From contig NZ_LBHJ01000019.1 in the NCBI RefSeq assembly GCF_001006305.1, positions 1 through 64,000 of the forward strand: a stretch of 64,000 bases of DNA. Direction: 5' to 3'. This stretch comes from Silvibacterium bohemicum. GTDB lineage: Bacteria; Acidobacteriota; Terriglobia; Terriglobales; Acidobacteriaceae. Numbering within the stretch: the stretch's first letter is position 1; every line of letters begins with the position of its first letter. Positions 9,059 through 17,464 of this stretch are shown here, one piece after another. The notes beneath the pieces are model-generated. The model was not told the DNA's origin. It ran no database searches and worked only from the letters and a program-made list of their open reading frames with translations. The position numbers and the translations under genes are program-made.

Positions 9059-9682
9059 CTAATTGACACTCTGGAGGCGGGCGATGAGCTTTTGCGCCAG
9101 GCTCTCCCCCGACTCCGACCACAGCAGCCGGCTCGATATCCCACCATGCTGCTGCACGGCATTCGTGAAATCCACCAGCATCTGCACGTTCTGTTTGACA
9201 TGCCTCGCCGTGTCCTCATCCAGATCGACTTCCTCCTGGAGAAACGGCGTATCCGGTCCGAAGTCGATGCGGACATGCCCGTTCTGCTCGTAAGCTCCCT
9301 CGTCGAACTCCGGCCCATAGCCGACGATGCGCACCACCCGCGGCTCTTTTCTCCACACCGGCTCCAGACCGCCTCCGACCTCGGGGGCCCAAAGCTCCCA
9401 CACCAGCTCGAATTCATAGGCGAAGTCATCATGGACAGTCTCCATCGCGGCGGCGATGGCCTCGCGCGGCTCGGACAAGGGTAGATCCGGCTCGTGCTCC
9501 TCGTCATAGATGCGCTGATAGACCTCGGGCTCGGTCCAGGAGATGGGATAGACGGTGACCGCCTTCACGCGCGCGGAGCCGGCGACGGCGGCAAACTGCT
9601 GCATTACCTTCTCCAATGCCGCCGGAAGAGCAGCCAGGCGGAAATTGGGGTACCACACACTCAGATAAAGTTGATCGGCCAT
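9059..9682 (-). CDS. Hypothetical acidic protein, 207 aa
   Basis: Function not recognised. It is a soluble-looking acidic protein without signal peptide or membrane segment. It opens with MADQLYLSVWYPNFRLAALP and has aromatic and acidic stretches (DDFAYEFELVWELWAPEVGGG) near the middle. No catalytic motif is apparent. GAGGG lies 4 nt before the ATG. It lies downstream of the GH39-like gene on the same strand, and its stop is followed immediately by the inverted 15-bp repeat array in the same frame. Confidence 0.8.
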   Translation of the reverse strand: MADQLYLSVWYPNFRLAALPAALEKVMQQFAAVAGSARVKAVTVYPISWTEPEVYQRIYDEEHEPDLPLSEPREAIAAAMETVHDDFAYEFELVWELWAPEVGGGLEPVWRKEPRVVRIVGYGPEFDEGAYEQNGHVRIDFGPDTPFLQEEVDLDEDTARHVKQNVQMLVDFTNAVQQHGGISSRLLWSESGESLAQKLIARLQSVN

Positions 9683-9745
9683 GTTCCCTCATTAGACGCG
9701 CCTAAGGCCCCGGACGACGCGAAATCCAGCATCACCCAATCCGCA

Positions 9746-11416
9746 TTACCATGTCACGCGGACCAAAGAAACGCCCTGGCGCGGCAAGGAAAGATCGACG
9801 CTCACCGGAACGGCGTCTCCTGCGGCGTTCGACATGAGCCGCTCCGGTTCCAGAGTGCCAGATTTTTCAATCTCCCGAACCTGCTCCGCCGTAGGAGACT
9901 GCGGACTGCCCATGCGCTGCCAGGCAGAATAAGCGTTGGCGTGATCAGCGTCCATCCGATAAATCTCAATCCGAGCCTTCTGTTTGGGCAGCCCCTTGAG
10001 CGCGAGCGCTACCTGTGCCGGCTCCGCCGAAAGATCGTCGTCGTGATAATTCCAGAGCAGCACATCGACTTCGTGCTCCTGCCGCGTGGCTACAGCATTC
10101 ACATCCGGAGACTCGATCACGCTCCTGGCCACCACATCGCTGAGAGGCTGAGCACCGCTGCTTGTGACATTGACCCAATCGCCGCCCAGCATGCCCATCA
10201 TGCGAAAGACATTCAGCACCGGCTTATCGATGCCATTGGTGGCCAGCTCACGAAAGCCGGCGAAATAGGGCTGGTCCTCGAACTCGAAGGCCCAGGTCAC
10301 TGCGCCTTGCAGACGAACCTTCTCCAGACGCGCCAGCTCATAGGTGCGCATCATGGCCTCGGCCACGCTCACGCCGTAGAGCGGTCCGTTGCGATAGCCG
10401 TTCTGCGCGCCCTTGCAGGCGGCGCAGCCCTCGGGATCGCTCTCGCCCAGAATGATCGGCGTGTTTCGGAATTCAGGATAAGAGGCGACGATCTCCATCC
10501 CGCGCTGGACGTTGCGCAGCTGCGCGCCAACGTTCATCCGCACATGACCGCCCGCACTGTCCTGGATGAACTTCGGGTTGCCCTTGGGATGAAAGCTGAT
10601 GAAGTCGAGCGGCGCACCTGTTTTGCCGGAGGCGGCATTCGTGCCGTGAGCGCAGTGATCGAGAAAAAGGCGCAGAAAGGCGGCCGCATGGTCGTTGGCT
10701 GGACCCGTGCTCTCCGGGCCGCCGATCTTCGCCTGCGGCAGCTCGCCGCGGATGGCCGCAGCGGTCACGTCATAGAGCCTGTCATACTCTTCCGGCGTTC
10801 CATGCCAGTAGCCGATATCCGGCTCGTTCCAGACCTCCCAGAGCCAGCCATCGACCTGCGCGCCATAGCGGCCGTGCAGATGATGCGCCCACGCCGTGAC
10901 CAGCGCGCTCCACTTCGCATAGTCCTTGGGCGGATAGCTCCAGCCGGTGAAGACATCTCCCTTGGGGAAGTCGTGGCGATAAGGCTCGGGATGCGTCGAC
11001 AAGGCTTCGGGCATGAATCCCACTTCGACCAGCGGACGGACATGCGCCGCGATGAGCGCGTCGAAGATGCGGTCGGTGATGGTCCAGTCGTAGAGCGGCG
11101 AGCCGTCGGGATTCTCGCGGTAGGCGTTCGTCGATCCCCACTTGAGCGAGGACGAACCATCGCCGGTGGTGAGCAGGTTGTGGGTGCGGAAGTAAACCGG
11201 GGCAGGAGTGAGCCCGCCCAGCTCGCGTAACAGCTTCTCGCCATTGGGAGCATAGGTGTAGTTCGGCTCGTCGGCGCCGAAGTAGTTCCAGGCCGGCTTG
11301 TAAACGCCCACAGACTTCGACGCGTCCACCGTGATGACAACGGGATCGGAAGCACGAACGAACGTCGCGCCCGACAGAAGAAGAAAAAGTCCAATACACC
11401 AAGCCGAAAATTTCAT
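9746..11416 (-). CDS. Secreted GH39-like glycoside hydrolase (beta-xylosidase type)
   Basis: GH39 enzymes are retaining (beta/alpha)8 glycosidases, mostly beta-xylosidases. The 556-aa protein has a signal peptide (KFSAWCIGLFLLLSGATFVRA). The acid/base motif WEVWNEPD places Glu198, and IILGESDPEG supplies Glu325 as probable nucleophile. The segments YFRTHN and SFHPKGN fit the same barrel, and a beta-sandwich-like C-terminal part follows. A Cys pair (EGCAAC) lies just after the nucleophile. Substrate cannot be told from sequence; xylo-oligosaccharides are the family default. The gene is divergent from the membrane protein at 11646, across a palindrome-rich spacer. Confidence 0.88.
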   Translation of the reverse strand: MKFSAWCIGLFLLLSGATFVRASDPVVITVDASKSVGVYKPAWNYFGADEPNYTYAPNGEKLLRELGGLTPAPVYFRTHNLLTTGDGSSSLKWGSTNAYRENPDGSPLYDWTITDRIFDALIAAHVRPLVEVGFMPEALSTHPEPYRHDFPKGDVFTGWSYPPKDYAKWSALVTAWAHHLHGRYGAQVDGWLWEVWNEPDIGYWHGTPEEYDRLYDVTAAAIRGELPQAKIGGPESTGPANDHAAAFLRLFLDHCAHGTNAASGKTGAPLDFISFHPKGNPKFIQDSAGGHVRMNVGAQLRNVQRGMEIVASYPEFRNTPIILGESDPEGCAACKGAQNGYRNGPLYGVSVAEAMMRTYELARLEKVRLQGAVTWAFEFEDQPYFAGFRELATNGIDKPVLNVFRMMGMLGGDWVNVTSSGAQPLSDVVARSVIESPDVNAVATRQEHEVDVLLWNYHDDDLSAEPAQVALALKGLPKQKARIEIYRMDADHANAYSAWQRMGSPQSPTAEQVREIEKSGTLEPERLMSNAAGDAVPVSVDLSLPRQGVSLVRVTW

Positions 11417-11471
11417 TGCCTAACAGAATAAGCGCACTCGTCATAGAACGCCGCGCAGCAAATCCGGGTGC

Positions 11472-11497
11472 CCCACATCTCGCTTCTGAGATGTGGG
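11472..11497. repeat. Intergenic palindrome, family a (CCCACATCTC/GAGATGTGGG)
   Basis: A perfect 10-bp inverted repeat with a 6-nt loop, set in the context GGGTGCCCCACATCTCG. A second member with the same flank lies at 16933-16956. The same spacer holds two more short hairpins: GCGCC-AAA-GGCGC (11531-11543) and GTCTCG...CGAGAC (about 11601-11618). The spacer separates two divergent genes, so the elements could also affect their leaders. Confidence 0.8.
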
Positions 11498-11645
11498 ATT
11501 CCACAACCGTTACTGCCATTACATATCCAAGCGCCAAAGGCGCAACCCGAACCGGGTGCCTGGACGAGCGGCACCAAGTCGCAGCCGAGAAAAGTCTCGT
11601 CTGGGCGAGACGATCGAGTACGATCAGGCGATCGGAGACTAACGA

Positions 11646-12449
11646 ATGCAATCTGAAGCGCCCCGTAGCCCGAGCGCTCGCAGGTGGGGATGGCCTGCCT
11701 TCCTCTGCCTACTTGTTGTCCAGCTATGGGCGGCCCATGCGTGCGCCTTCTTCGCGCATGAATACGCGCATACCTTCGTGGCCTGGATTCTCCATTGGAA
11801 GGCCAATCCGCTGGCATTGGACTACGCCCACCCCTCCTGGACTGTTTTTCTGATCCAGTTCGGCATCAACCAAAATGTCGATGAGGCGCCCATCTTTGCC
11901 AGCGGCCACGGCATGCAGGCCGCCATCATCAGCGCAGCCGGCGCGTTCCTTGGGAACGCCCTGGTCACCCTCCCGCTCAGCCTCTGGGGCTGGTGCGTGG
12001 CCCGGCGGTGGAATGCACGCGGATGGGCCATGTTTTGCTACTGGGTCTGCGTCGCTAGCATCGGCAATCTCATCGATTATGTGCCCATACGCACTTTTAC
12101 CGATGGAACAGATCTCTATCAGGATATGTATGCGGTTGAGCGCGGCTTTGGCTGGTCGCCATGGACGCTTTTAGCCGTCTTCGGAATCCCCACGGCACTT
12201 ATACTGCTTTACTTTTTCGCCCGCATCGAGCCCCGCGCCCTCGGTTGGCTCTTCCCGGTATCCACGCCCCGAAGGGTGTTGTTAGCCGTCCTAACCGCAT
12301 TTGTTCTCTTCGATTTTTACGGAGCTGCGGGGTGGTCCGAGGGAGGTCCCCTATCGCATCGGATGTCCGTCATCTCTGTGGGAATCGCAGCGCCGCTAGT
12401 ATCCGCTATCAGCGGGTTCCTGGTAAGCCGCCATGTAAGTGTGCGTTAA
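11646..12449 (+). CDS. Polytopic membrane protein with HEYAH motif, possible M50-like peptidase
   Basis: The 267-aa protein has about six hydrophobic segments. The first contains ACAFFAHEYAHTFVAW, which matches HExxH zinc-site motifs of membrane metallopeptidases. A later segment contains GNLIDYVPIRTFTDGTD, where an Asp could be the third ligand, as in M50 proteins. This arrangement is suggestive but I cannot assign the family firmly; it could be an inactive or unrelated membrane protein. GGAG lies 8 nt before the ATG. It converges on the 136-aa gene at 12464 with a 14-bp gap. Confidence 0.75.
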   Translation: MQSEAPRSPSARRWGWPAFLCLLVVQLWAAHACAFFAHEYAHTFVAWILHWKANPLALDYAHPSWTVFLIQFGINQNVDEAPIFASGHGMQAAIISAAGAFLGNALVTLPLSLWGWCVARRWNARGWAMFCYWVCVASIGNLIDYVPIRTFTDGTDLYQDMYAVERGFGWSPWTLLAVFGIPTALILLYFFARIEPRALGWLFPVSTPRRVLLAVLTAFVLFDFYGAAGWSEGGPLSHRMSVISVGIAAPLVSAISGFLVSRHVSVR

Positions 12450-12463
12450 CCCGGATCAGCGGA

Positions 12464-12874
12464 TTACTTCCAGCTAACCGCCAGCTGCCAGCGCAAGCTG
12501 CGCTGTGCGGTCTTGCGCAGGACCCGCTCGTACTCTTCCAGCTCCGCGACGATCGGGGCGGTATCGGAGCCCAGCGTTGTCGGCGCGCCTTTGAGACAAT
12601 CGAGGAGCGCGCAGATGCTCGTCAGGCCATCGCCCGGCGAGAACCACTGCGGCGGAGGCAGGGTCTTGGCCCACTCCGGATCGCCCGCGCCCTCTTCCAG
12701 CAGCAGAGCCATGGAATTCTGGTCCGCGGAAAAAAATTCCAGGAGCGGCTTCACTCCCAGACGTAATGCCAGCTTCTCCAGCGCATCCTCGTTCCGCGCC
12801 AGGGCGTGCCCGTTGACGAAGATGTCATACCCGGGATCTTCGCCCTCTACAACGATATACATGGACGCGCTCAT
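12464..12874 (-). CDS. Hypothetical protein, 136 aa
   Basis: A small acidic soluble protein (MSASMYIVVEGEDPGYDIFVNG) with no signal peptide. It resembles small cytoplasmic proteins of unknown function with an alpha/beta fold, including the phrase QWFSPGDGLTSICALLDCL. No catalytic motif. There is no clear ribosome binding site, and the second Met (codon 5) is an alternative start. It lies 9 bp downstream of the DMT transporter on the same strand and is probably cotranscribed with it. Confidence 0.75.
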   Translation of the reverse strand: MSASMYIVVEGEDPGYDIFVNGHALARNEDALEKLALRLGVKPLLEFFSADQNSMALLLEEGAGDPEWAKTLPPPQWFSPGDGLTSICALLDCLKGAPTTLGSDTAPIVAELEEYERVLRKTAQRSLRWQLAVSWK

Positions 12875-12883
12875 AGCCGAAGT

Positions 12884-14005
12884 CTACCTTGAATCCCTGT
12901 CTTTATCCGATGCTGCCAGGCCGGAGAAAGTATCGATTGTTATCTGAGGAGTTACCCGTCCTGAAGTCTCATTTTGGGTTCGGGAGAGTATCCAGGCGAT
13001 GCAGGCCGGCACGAGCACAGCCCCGATCCACCCTTCCAGACTGGGTCGCACGCGGATCATGAGAGCGGCCTCACCCACGGCGACCAGCGTCGCGACCCAT
13101 TGCAGGGTGCCCAGCTGCCACGCGGCCATGCTTTGCAGCAGCCAATAAAAGAGCGGCAGCGTTCCGGCGCTTATGACAATGGCAATCGTTGCAAGCCGCA
13201 GAGCTGCCGTTTCATCGAGTCGAAAAGTGAAATGTTGCCCGGTGCTGACAGTCAGCACCGCTAAGAATACGGAGGCAGACGCGAACTGGATTGCAGAAAA
13301 GGCAGGGATCTCGCCGCTCTTCAGCCTTCCGCTTGCGTAGAGTCGTCGGGTATAGATCATCGAGAACCCTTCCAATGCCACCGCCAGCAGCAGGGCTGCC
13401 GCGCCCCTGGCTTGCAGCAGACTCACAGACAGGCCCGGTGCAACGACCATCGCCACGCCGCCGATCCCCAGGGCGACCGCGGGAATGGCGCTTCCCTGGT
13501 CTCCGCGATCTGGCCCGGTATTTCCTGGCCCGGTATTTTCCGCTCCTGCAAAGAACAGCAGAAACAGGGGCATGGTGGCAAAACAGAGCGCTACCACTCC
13601 CGCCGAAAGCTGCTCTGCCGCCCAGACCGTGAGAGCGTAGGGCAGGGCCAGCATGGTCACCCCCAGCAGAGCGGAAGGAAACAGCAATCCTAGCGCCGAA
13701 CGTGCCGGAGCCGCCTGCCCCTGCGTCGAACGCCCCGCATCCGGCCTCGCATCCGGCCTCGCATCCGGCCCCGCACCTGGCCCCGCGCCCGCCTTACCTT
13801 TGGTAGACGTTCCAAAGTGTCTCAGGGTCACAACGACGCCCAACACAATTGCCGCCAGGCCGAAGCGCAGGACGCCAACCTCCAGTTCGGGCAGCGATTG
13901 AGACAGTGTCTGGTTTGGAATCCAGGCGCTGCCCCAGATCGCTCCCACCGCAAGATACACAGCGGTAACACGCCATTTCATCGGCAGGAGGCGGTCAAAG
14001 TCCAT
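12884..14005 (-). CDS. DMT/EamA-family transporter
   Basis: Drug/metabolite transporters of the EamA family have ten membrane segments arranged as two repeats and export small metabolites. The 373-aa protein shows about ten hydrophobic segments, an opening YLAVGAIWGSAWIP typical of the family, and the second-repeat phrase SAGTLPLFYWLLQ. A cytoplasmic loop after the second segment holds Gly/Pro/Ala/Asp repeats (GAGPGAGPDARPDARPDAG) encoded by short tandem DNA repeats. The ATG at 13981 (MKWRVTAVYL) is an alternative start. Substrate unknown. Confidence 0.88.
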   Translation of the reverse strand: MDFDRLLPMKWRVTAVYLAVGAIWGSAWIPNQTLSQSLPELEVGVLRFGLAAIVLGVVVTLRHFGTSTKGKAGAGPGAGPDARPDARPDAGRSTQGQAAPARSALGLLFPSALLGVTMLALPYALTVWAAEQLSAGVVALCFATMPLFLLFFAGAENTGPGNTGPDRGDQGSAIPAVALGIGGVAMVVAPGLSVSLLQARGAAALLLAVALEGFSMIYTRRLYASGRLKSGEIPAFSAIQFASASVFLAVLTVSTGQHFTFRLDETAALRLATIAIVISAGTLPLFYWLLQSMAAWQLGTLQWVATLVAVGEAALMIRVRPSLEGWIGAVLVPACIAWILSRTQNETSGRVTPQITIDTFSGLAASDKDRDSR

Positions 14006-14055
14006 AGGTCAGGCGCGATCTCGCTCCCATTAGTCACATTCTTGCCCACAATAGG

Positions 14056-14085
14056 AAAAGGGCTGCGCCGGAGCGCAGCCCTTTT
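14056..14085 (-). terminator. Intrinsic terminator of pnp
   Basis: Stem AAAAGGGCTGCG / CGCAGCCCTTTT around a short loop, 12 nt beyond the pnp stop. On the minus strand the stem ends in CCCTTTTCC. The symmetric A/T edges make it potentially bidirectional, but the nearest upstream gene on each side is on the minus strand. Confidence 0.85.
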
Positions 14086-14096
14086 CGGGTTATCGG

Positions 14097-16634
14097 TTAC
14101 TGCGGTCCGCGGCTTCCACCGCCGCCGCTGCCGCCGCCCGGTCCGCTTCCCGGTCCACCGCCGGGTCCACGACCCCGGCCGCGACGCCGCCTGCGGCCGC
14201 GTGCAGCTGCGCCAGCAGCTCCGCCCGGTCCACCTGCACCGCCGCCGGGACGACGCTCGCCCGCGGGGGCCGGTGTGCCGTCGGCACGGTTGAAGTTGAT
14301 CTCTTCCCCGCCCTCATCGTCGCCCTCTTCACCATCCTCGAAGTCGTCTCCGCCTTCGATGGTGATGGTGCTGGCGTTCGAAGTTGGCTGGCGATCTTCC
14401 GCCGGAACAGCAGGACGGCTCGACTCCGCACGCCCCGACTCGGGCCGGCGTTCGCGGCGCGGACGGCCTTCGCCGCTCTCGCCCTCACCCGACGCAGCGA
14501 TGTCACCCGCGGCACCCGGCTCCGGCAGACCCAGCTTCTGGCGCTGCTCCTTGAGCAGAGCCTTGCGGGAGAGCTTGATGCGGTTGCCTTCGATGCCCAG
14601 CACCTTGACCAGCACCTGATCGCCTTCGCGCAATTCATCTTTAACTTCTTTCACCCGGTGCTCGGCGATCTCGCTGATGTGCAGCAGACCGTCGGTTCCG
14701 GGGAAGATCTCGACGAACGCGCCGAACTCGGCGAGCCGAACCACTTTGCCCAGATAGGTCTTGCCAATCTCGGGCACGGCGGTGAGGTCGTTGATCATGG
14801 CCAAAGCCCTGTCCAGACCCTCGGCGTCGCTCGAAGCGACATTGACGCGACCGGTATCGTCGACATCGATCTTGACCTGGGTGGCCTCGATGATGCCGCG
14901 AATGGTCTTGCCGCCCGGTCCGATCAGATCGCGAATCTTGTCGGTGGGAATTTGCAGGGTGCGAATCTGCGGCGCGTACTTCGACTTGACGTCACGCGGT
15001 CCGCTCAGCGCGGCGTCCATCGTGTCCAGCAGGAAGAGCCGGCCACGCAGCGCCTGCTCCATCGCTTCGCGCATGATCTGCGGAGTCAACCCGCTGATCT
15101 TGATATCCATCTGCAGAGCGGTGATGCCCTTGCGGGTTCCGGCTACCTTGAAATCCATGTCGCCGTAGTGATCTTCCGCACCGGCGATGTCGGTCAGGAT
15201 AGCGTAGGCATCGCCTTCCTTTACCAGACCCATGGCTACGCCGGCAACTGCGGCCTTCAGAGGAATGCCCGCATCCATCAGCGCGAGACTCGCGCCGCAC
15301 ACCGAGGCCATCGAAGACGATCCGTTGGACTCGAGGATGTCGGAGACCACGCGCAGCGCATAGGGAGACTCGGCTTCGCTGGGCAGCACCGCGCTGATCG
15401 CGCGCTCCGCCAGGGCTCCGTGACCCACTTCGCGGCGGCCTACGCCGGTCATGCGGCCCGTTTCGCCTACGGAAAACGGCGGGAAGTTGTAGTGCAGCAT
15501 GAAGCGCTTCTTCTGCTCGCCCTCGAAGCTCTCCAGGCGCTGCGAATCGTCGTTGGTGCCCAGGGTCGCGGTGACCAGAGCCTGCGTTTCGCCGCGGGTG
15601 AAGAGCGCCGAACCGTGGGTGCGGGGCAATACGCCCGTCTCAATCGTGATGGGGCGAATCTGATCGAACGCCCGGCGGTCGGGACGGATGCGATCCTTCG
15701 TCACCTGCTCGCGGAAGATGTTCTCGCGCAGAGCCTCGTAATACTTGGCCAGCTTCTTCTTCGCTGCGGCCGGATCTTCGCCTTCGGCGACTTCCTTGGC
15801 CAGCTCGTCCTTGATCGCCTTCACCAATGCGGCGCTCTCGAACTTGGGGTGGGCGCTGGTGTCGAGCGCATCCTTCAAGCGATCGCCGATCTTGGCGTTA
15901 AGCGCGTCGTAGTAGGCCTGGTCGAACTCCGGAGGAGCGACCGTGCGCTTGGTCTTGCCCGCGCGCGCTACCAGGTCGTTGATCGCCGCGACGATCTTCT
16001 TGATCTCCGCATGGCCGAACTCGATGGCCGCGAGCACCACGTTCTCTTCCACTTCCTGCGCGCCGCTCTCGATCATGGTGATGCCTTCCATGGTCGCGAC
16101 GACGGTGATGCTGATCGGGCTCTCCTTGCGCTCCGCATAAGTCGGGTTCACGACGAACTCGCCGTTCACCTGGCCCACGCGCACCGCGCCTACCGGGCCG
16201 CCGAACGGGATATCCGAGAGCGACAGCGCGGCGCTGGCCGCATTGATGCCGATGATGTCCGGATCGTTCTCTTTGTCGGCCGAGAAGACCAGCACGATCA
16301 CCTGAGTCTCGTTGCGGAATCCTTCCGGGAACAGCGGGCGCATGGGCCGGTCGATCTGCCGGCAGGTGAGAATTTCGCGCTCGCTGGGACGGCCTTCACG
16401 CTTGATGAAGCCACCGGGGATGCGTCCACCTGCATAGGCGTATTCGCGATAGTCGATGGTCAGGGGAAAGAAATCGATGCCTTCTTTGGGGTCCGGGGAG
16501 GCGACTGCCGTCGCCAGCACTACCGACTCTCCCTGGGTGACGAGCGCCGCACCCGGCGCCTGCTTGGCCATGCGGCCGGTCTCAAAATGCAGCTTCTTGC
16601 CGCCAGTAAGCTCAACTGTAACGTCTTGCTTCAT
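14097..16634 (-). CDS. pnp: Polyribonucleotide nucleotidyltransferase (PNPase)
   Basis: PNPase degrades RNA phosphorolytically from the 3' end and can act in a degradosome. The 845-aa protein has two RNase PH domains (about 1-230 and 320-550, the second with FTRGETQALVTATLG and MDFKVAGTRKGITALQMDIK). A KH domain (KIRDLIGPGGKTIRGI) and an S1 domain (YLGKVVRLAEFGAFVEIFPGTDGLLHISEI) follow. After the S1 domain comes a tail of about 140 residues, first Arg/Glu-rich and then Gly/Arg-rich with RGRRRRRGRGRGPGGG, unlike the short tails of most PNPases. GAGGA lies 5 nt before the ATG. It follows rpsO, the usual pairing. Confidence 0.97.
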   Translation of the reverse strand: MKQDVTVELTGGKKLHFETGRMAKQAPGAALVTQGESVVLATAVASPDPKEGIDFFPLTIDYREYAYAGGRIPGGFIKREGRPSEREILTCRQIDRPMRPLFPEGFRNETQVIVLVFSADKENDPDIIGINAASAALSLSDIPFGGPVGAVRVGQVNGEFVVNPTYAERKESPISITVVATMEGITMIESGAQEVEENVVLAAIEFGHAEIKKIVAAINDLVARAGKTKRTVAPPEFDQAYYDALNAKIGDRLKDALDTSAHPKFESAALVKAIKDELAKEVAEGEDPAAAKKKLAKYYEALRENIFREQVTKDRIRPDRRAFDQIRPITIETGVLPRTHGSALFTRGETQALVTATLGTNDDSQRLESFEGEQKKRFMLHYNFPPFSVGETGRMTGVGRREVGHGALAERAISAVLPSEAESPYALRVVSDILESNGSSSMASVCGASLALMDAGIPLKAAVAGVAMGLVKEGDAYAILTDIAGAEDHYGDMDFKVAGTRKGITALQMDIKISGLTPQIMREAMEQALRGRLFLLDTMDAALSGPRDVKSKYAPQIRTLQIPTDKIRDLIGPGGKTIRGIIEATQVKIDVDDTGRVNVASSDAEGLDRALAMINDLTAVPEIGKTYLGKVVRLAEFGAFVEIFPGTDGLLHISEIAEHRVKEVKDELREGDQVLVKVLGIEGNRIKLSRKALLKEQRQKLGLPEPGAAGDIAASGEGESGEGRPRRERRPESGRAESSRPAVPAEDRQPTSNASTITIEGGDDFEDGEEGDDEGGEEINFNRADGTPAPAGERRPGGGAGGPGGAAGAAARGRRRRRGRGRGPGGGPGSGPGGGSGGGGSRGPQ

Positions 16635-16830
16635 AAATTCCTCGATTCGAATTGCGGATGGCGATCACGCAGCCATCGGCGGAGGCGCGAAGGATGCGCG
16701 CACCGCTGTGCGGAGCTTTCGTCGCAGCCTGTGGCCAGGCGGACGAAGGCTCGCCGCTCTCGGCCGAAGCCGGGCGAGTGATCGGGGGTGGGAGGGTCGC
16801 AGCACAAAGGAAAGAAAACGAAGAAGGCAA

Positions 16831-16867
16831 CGCGGTCCTGCCGAAGACATTCTGGCAGGAGACCGCG
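16831..16867 (-). promoter_or_regulatory. Strong hairpin in the rpsO-pnp spacer
   Basis: CGCGGTC-CTGCC and GGCAG-GA-GACCGCG form a 12-bp stem with a 2-nt bulge and an 11-nt loop. It lies about 195 nt before the pnp start and 195 nt beyond rpsO. In E. coli the pnp leader contains an RNase III-cut stem used in pnp autoregulation. The position here is comparable, but the function is inferred. The remainder of the 427-bp spacer holds the family-a palindrome and no gene. Confidence 0.55.
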
Positions 16868-16932
16868 GAGAGCGTTCGCATCACAGCGAAACACTCCCCG
16901 TGCCCGCTGGATACATCGCAGGGGTGGGTGCT

Positions 16933-16956
16933 CCACATCTCGCCCTCGAGATGTGG
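16933..16956. repeat. Intergenic palindrome, family a, second copy
   Basis: CCACATCTCG / CGAGATGTGG with a 4-nt loop, set in GGGTGCTCCACATCTCG. It matches the copy at 11472-11497 in both stem and left flank. A further hairpin (CCCGCA...TGCGGG, 16970-16995) follows it directly. Confidence 0.8.
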
Positions 16957-17061
16957 AAAGAACGGCTGTCCCGCACCCCTCCTGGGAGATGCGGGCAAAA
17001 CGCGTTCCATCCTCGATTCGATTTCCGTCGCGTCTGCGTAGGAGACAAGGGAATCTTCAGG

Positions 17062-17328
17062 CTACTTGCGTATGCCCAGCTTGCCGATGACTTCGCGGTA
17101 ACGGTCGGAGTCGTTCGTCTTGAGGTAGTCAAGCAGACGGCGGCGCTTGCTAACCAGCATCAACAGGCCGCGCCGCGAGGCATGATCCTTGGCGTGGGTC
17201 TTGAAGTGCTCGGTCAGCTCGCCGATGCGCGTGCTGAGGATGGCAATCTGCACTTCAGGGCTGCCGGTATCGGAGTCATGGGTGCGAAACTGCGTAATGA
17301 TTTCGGTTTTTCTAGTGGGTGCCAGCAC
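17062..17328 (-). CDS. rpsO: 30S ribosomal protein S15
   Basis: S15 binds the central domain of 16S rRNA early in 30S assembly. The 88-residue protein contains the family blocks [32 protein letters not shown] and [14 protein letters not shown]. The start is a GTG at 17328 ([10 protein letters not shown]), with AGGAG 11 nt upstream. An in-frame ATG 33 codons further upstream would add residues foreign to the family. It is followed by pnp after a 427-bp spacer, so the two probably form the common rpsO-pnp operon. Confidence 0.95.
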   Translation of the reverse strand: MLAPTRKTEIITQFRTHDSDTGSPEVQIAILSTRIGELTEHFKTHAKDHASRRGLLMLVSKRRRLLDYLKTNDSDRYREVIGKLGIRK

Positions 17329-17464
17329 GGTGTGTGCGTTACTCCTGTGTTCTATGTTCTCTACACTTCCTAAGTGTCTGCAACAAGAATAACATGGTGG
17401 GATTTTACGGGCAATTGATTGAAACAAAACGGGAGGGCTCCGGCAGAATCCTGAGCCATCCGCA

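Noticed and set aside
14658-16781. A 707-codon frame opposite pnp, and similar long frames opposite lptC/lptA, GH39, PBP and rpoN
   Set aside because: Long antisense frames are expected in GC-rich genes; their translations show no domain, and the opposite strand holds a well-conserved gene.
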